A DNA stretch of 5,109 bases, from NCBI GenBank assembly GCA_050485905.1, contig JBJHCH010000172.1, positions 1-5,109 on the forward strand, given 5' to 3'. This stretch comes from JAWLCA01 sp050485905. Lineage in GTDB: Bacteria > Pseudomonadota > Alphaproteobacteria > Rhodobacterales > Rhodobacteraceae. Below, one piece after another: positions 4,928 through 5,109 of this stretch (its first letter is position 1; every line of letters begins with the position of its first letter). The position numbers were made by a program, and so were the translations under genes. The notes under the pieces were generated by a model. That model searched no databases and was not told the origin of the DNA. It saw only the letters and a program-made list of their open reading frames with translations.

Positions 4928-5109
4928 GTGACGCAGCAACCCAATAGCCGGATCATCCGGCTCCATGCCGACGATGACGTTGTGATCGCCCTCGCGGACC
5001 TGCAGGCCGGCCTGCAACTCGATGGGCTGCCGGTGCCGCTTGTTCAACCTGTGCCGCGCGGGCACAAGATCGCCGCACGGCAGATCGCGGCCGGTGATCA
5101 GGTGCGCCG
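4928..5109 (+). CDS. UxaA family dehydratase, N-terminal SAF domain (cut by window end)
   Basis: The first 60 residues of a protein that continues past the window. RLHADDDVVIALADLQAG (11-28) and then VPRGHKIAARQIAAGDQV (42-59) match the SAF domain at the front of altronate (UxaA) and galactarate/D-altrarate-type sugar-acid dehydratases. The conserved turn with Gly45-His46-Lys47 is present. Family members remove water from sugar acids to give 2-keto-3-deoxy acids in the cytosol. Whether this is altronate, galactarate or another substrate, and whether the SAF domain is fused to the large catalytic domain or is a separate small subunit, cannot be seen here. I chose GTG at 4928 because GAGGGA (4915-4920) lies 7 bp upstream and the homology begins soon after. 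It is likely co-transcribed with the small conserved gene before it. Confidence 0.85.
   Translation, partial: MTQQPNSRIIRLHADDDVVIALADLQAGLQLDGLPVPLVQPVPRGHKIAARQIAAGDQVR

Overview
The window is a G+C-rich bacterial chromosome segment with tight gene spacing, Shine-Dalgarno-led genes and CCA-encoding tRNAs. It most likely comes from an alphaproteobacterium of the Rhodobacteraceae/Paracoccaceae group. The support is a tRNA-His with no encoded G-1, a G1-U72 pair and an A73 discriminator (an alphaproteobacterial trait), plus a 75-residue conserved small protein of a type I associate with Rhodobacteraceae. The taxonomic call is inference.

Left part (1-2405): a ten-helix DMT/EamA-type exporter (63-1025), a tRNA-Pro(CGG) gene (1070-1146) and a twelve-helix MFS transporter (1227-2405), all on the + strand. 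The two transporters cannot be given a substrate from sequence.

Middle part (2481-4192): asd, aspartate-semialdehyde dehydrogenase (2481-3503), complete and with its catalytic residues. It is the one gene here whose reaction is certain: it supplies the branch to lysine/diaminopimelate, threonine, methionine and isoleucine. Directly after its stop lie two adjacent perfect hairpins (3508-3550). A PagL-like (lipid A deacylase / acyloxyacyl hydrolase-like) exported outer-membrane protein follows, up to 4192. Its open frame runs back through the hairpins into asd, and no ATG exists near its signal peptide, so its start is unresolved.

Convergent gap (4193-4513): about 320 bp without a credible gene. 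It holds the oddest structure in the window: two copies of a 103-bp unit, each opening with a 60-bp block that is 90% identical between copies and is built of ATGCAC-containing elements spaced about 11 bp apart. Each block is followed by a diverged CCGCC/GGCGG hairpin. The 11-bp period does not fit codons but does fit about one DNA helical turn, so a protein-binding array is a reasonable hypothesis.

Right part (4514-5109): tRNA-His(GTG) on the - strand, a short divergent promoter region with overlapping -35 hexamers, a 75-residue acidic/basic-tailed conserved small protein (4678-4905), and 22 bp later the start of a UxaA-family (altronate/galactarate dehydratase type) gene, of which only the N-terminal SAF domain lies inside the window. 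These last two probably form an operon. The only candidate for a previously undescribed element is the iteron-like repeat. The genes themselves are ordinary chromosomal housekeeping and transport genes.
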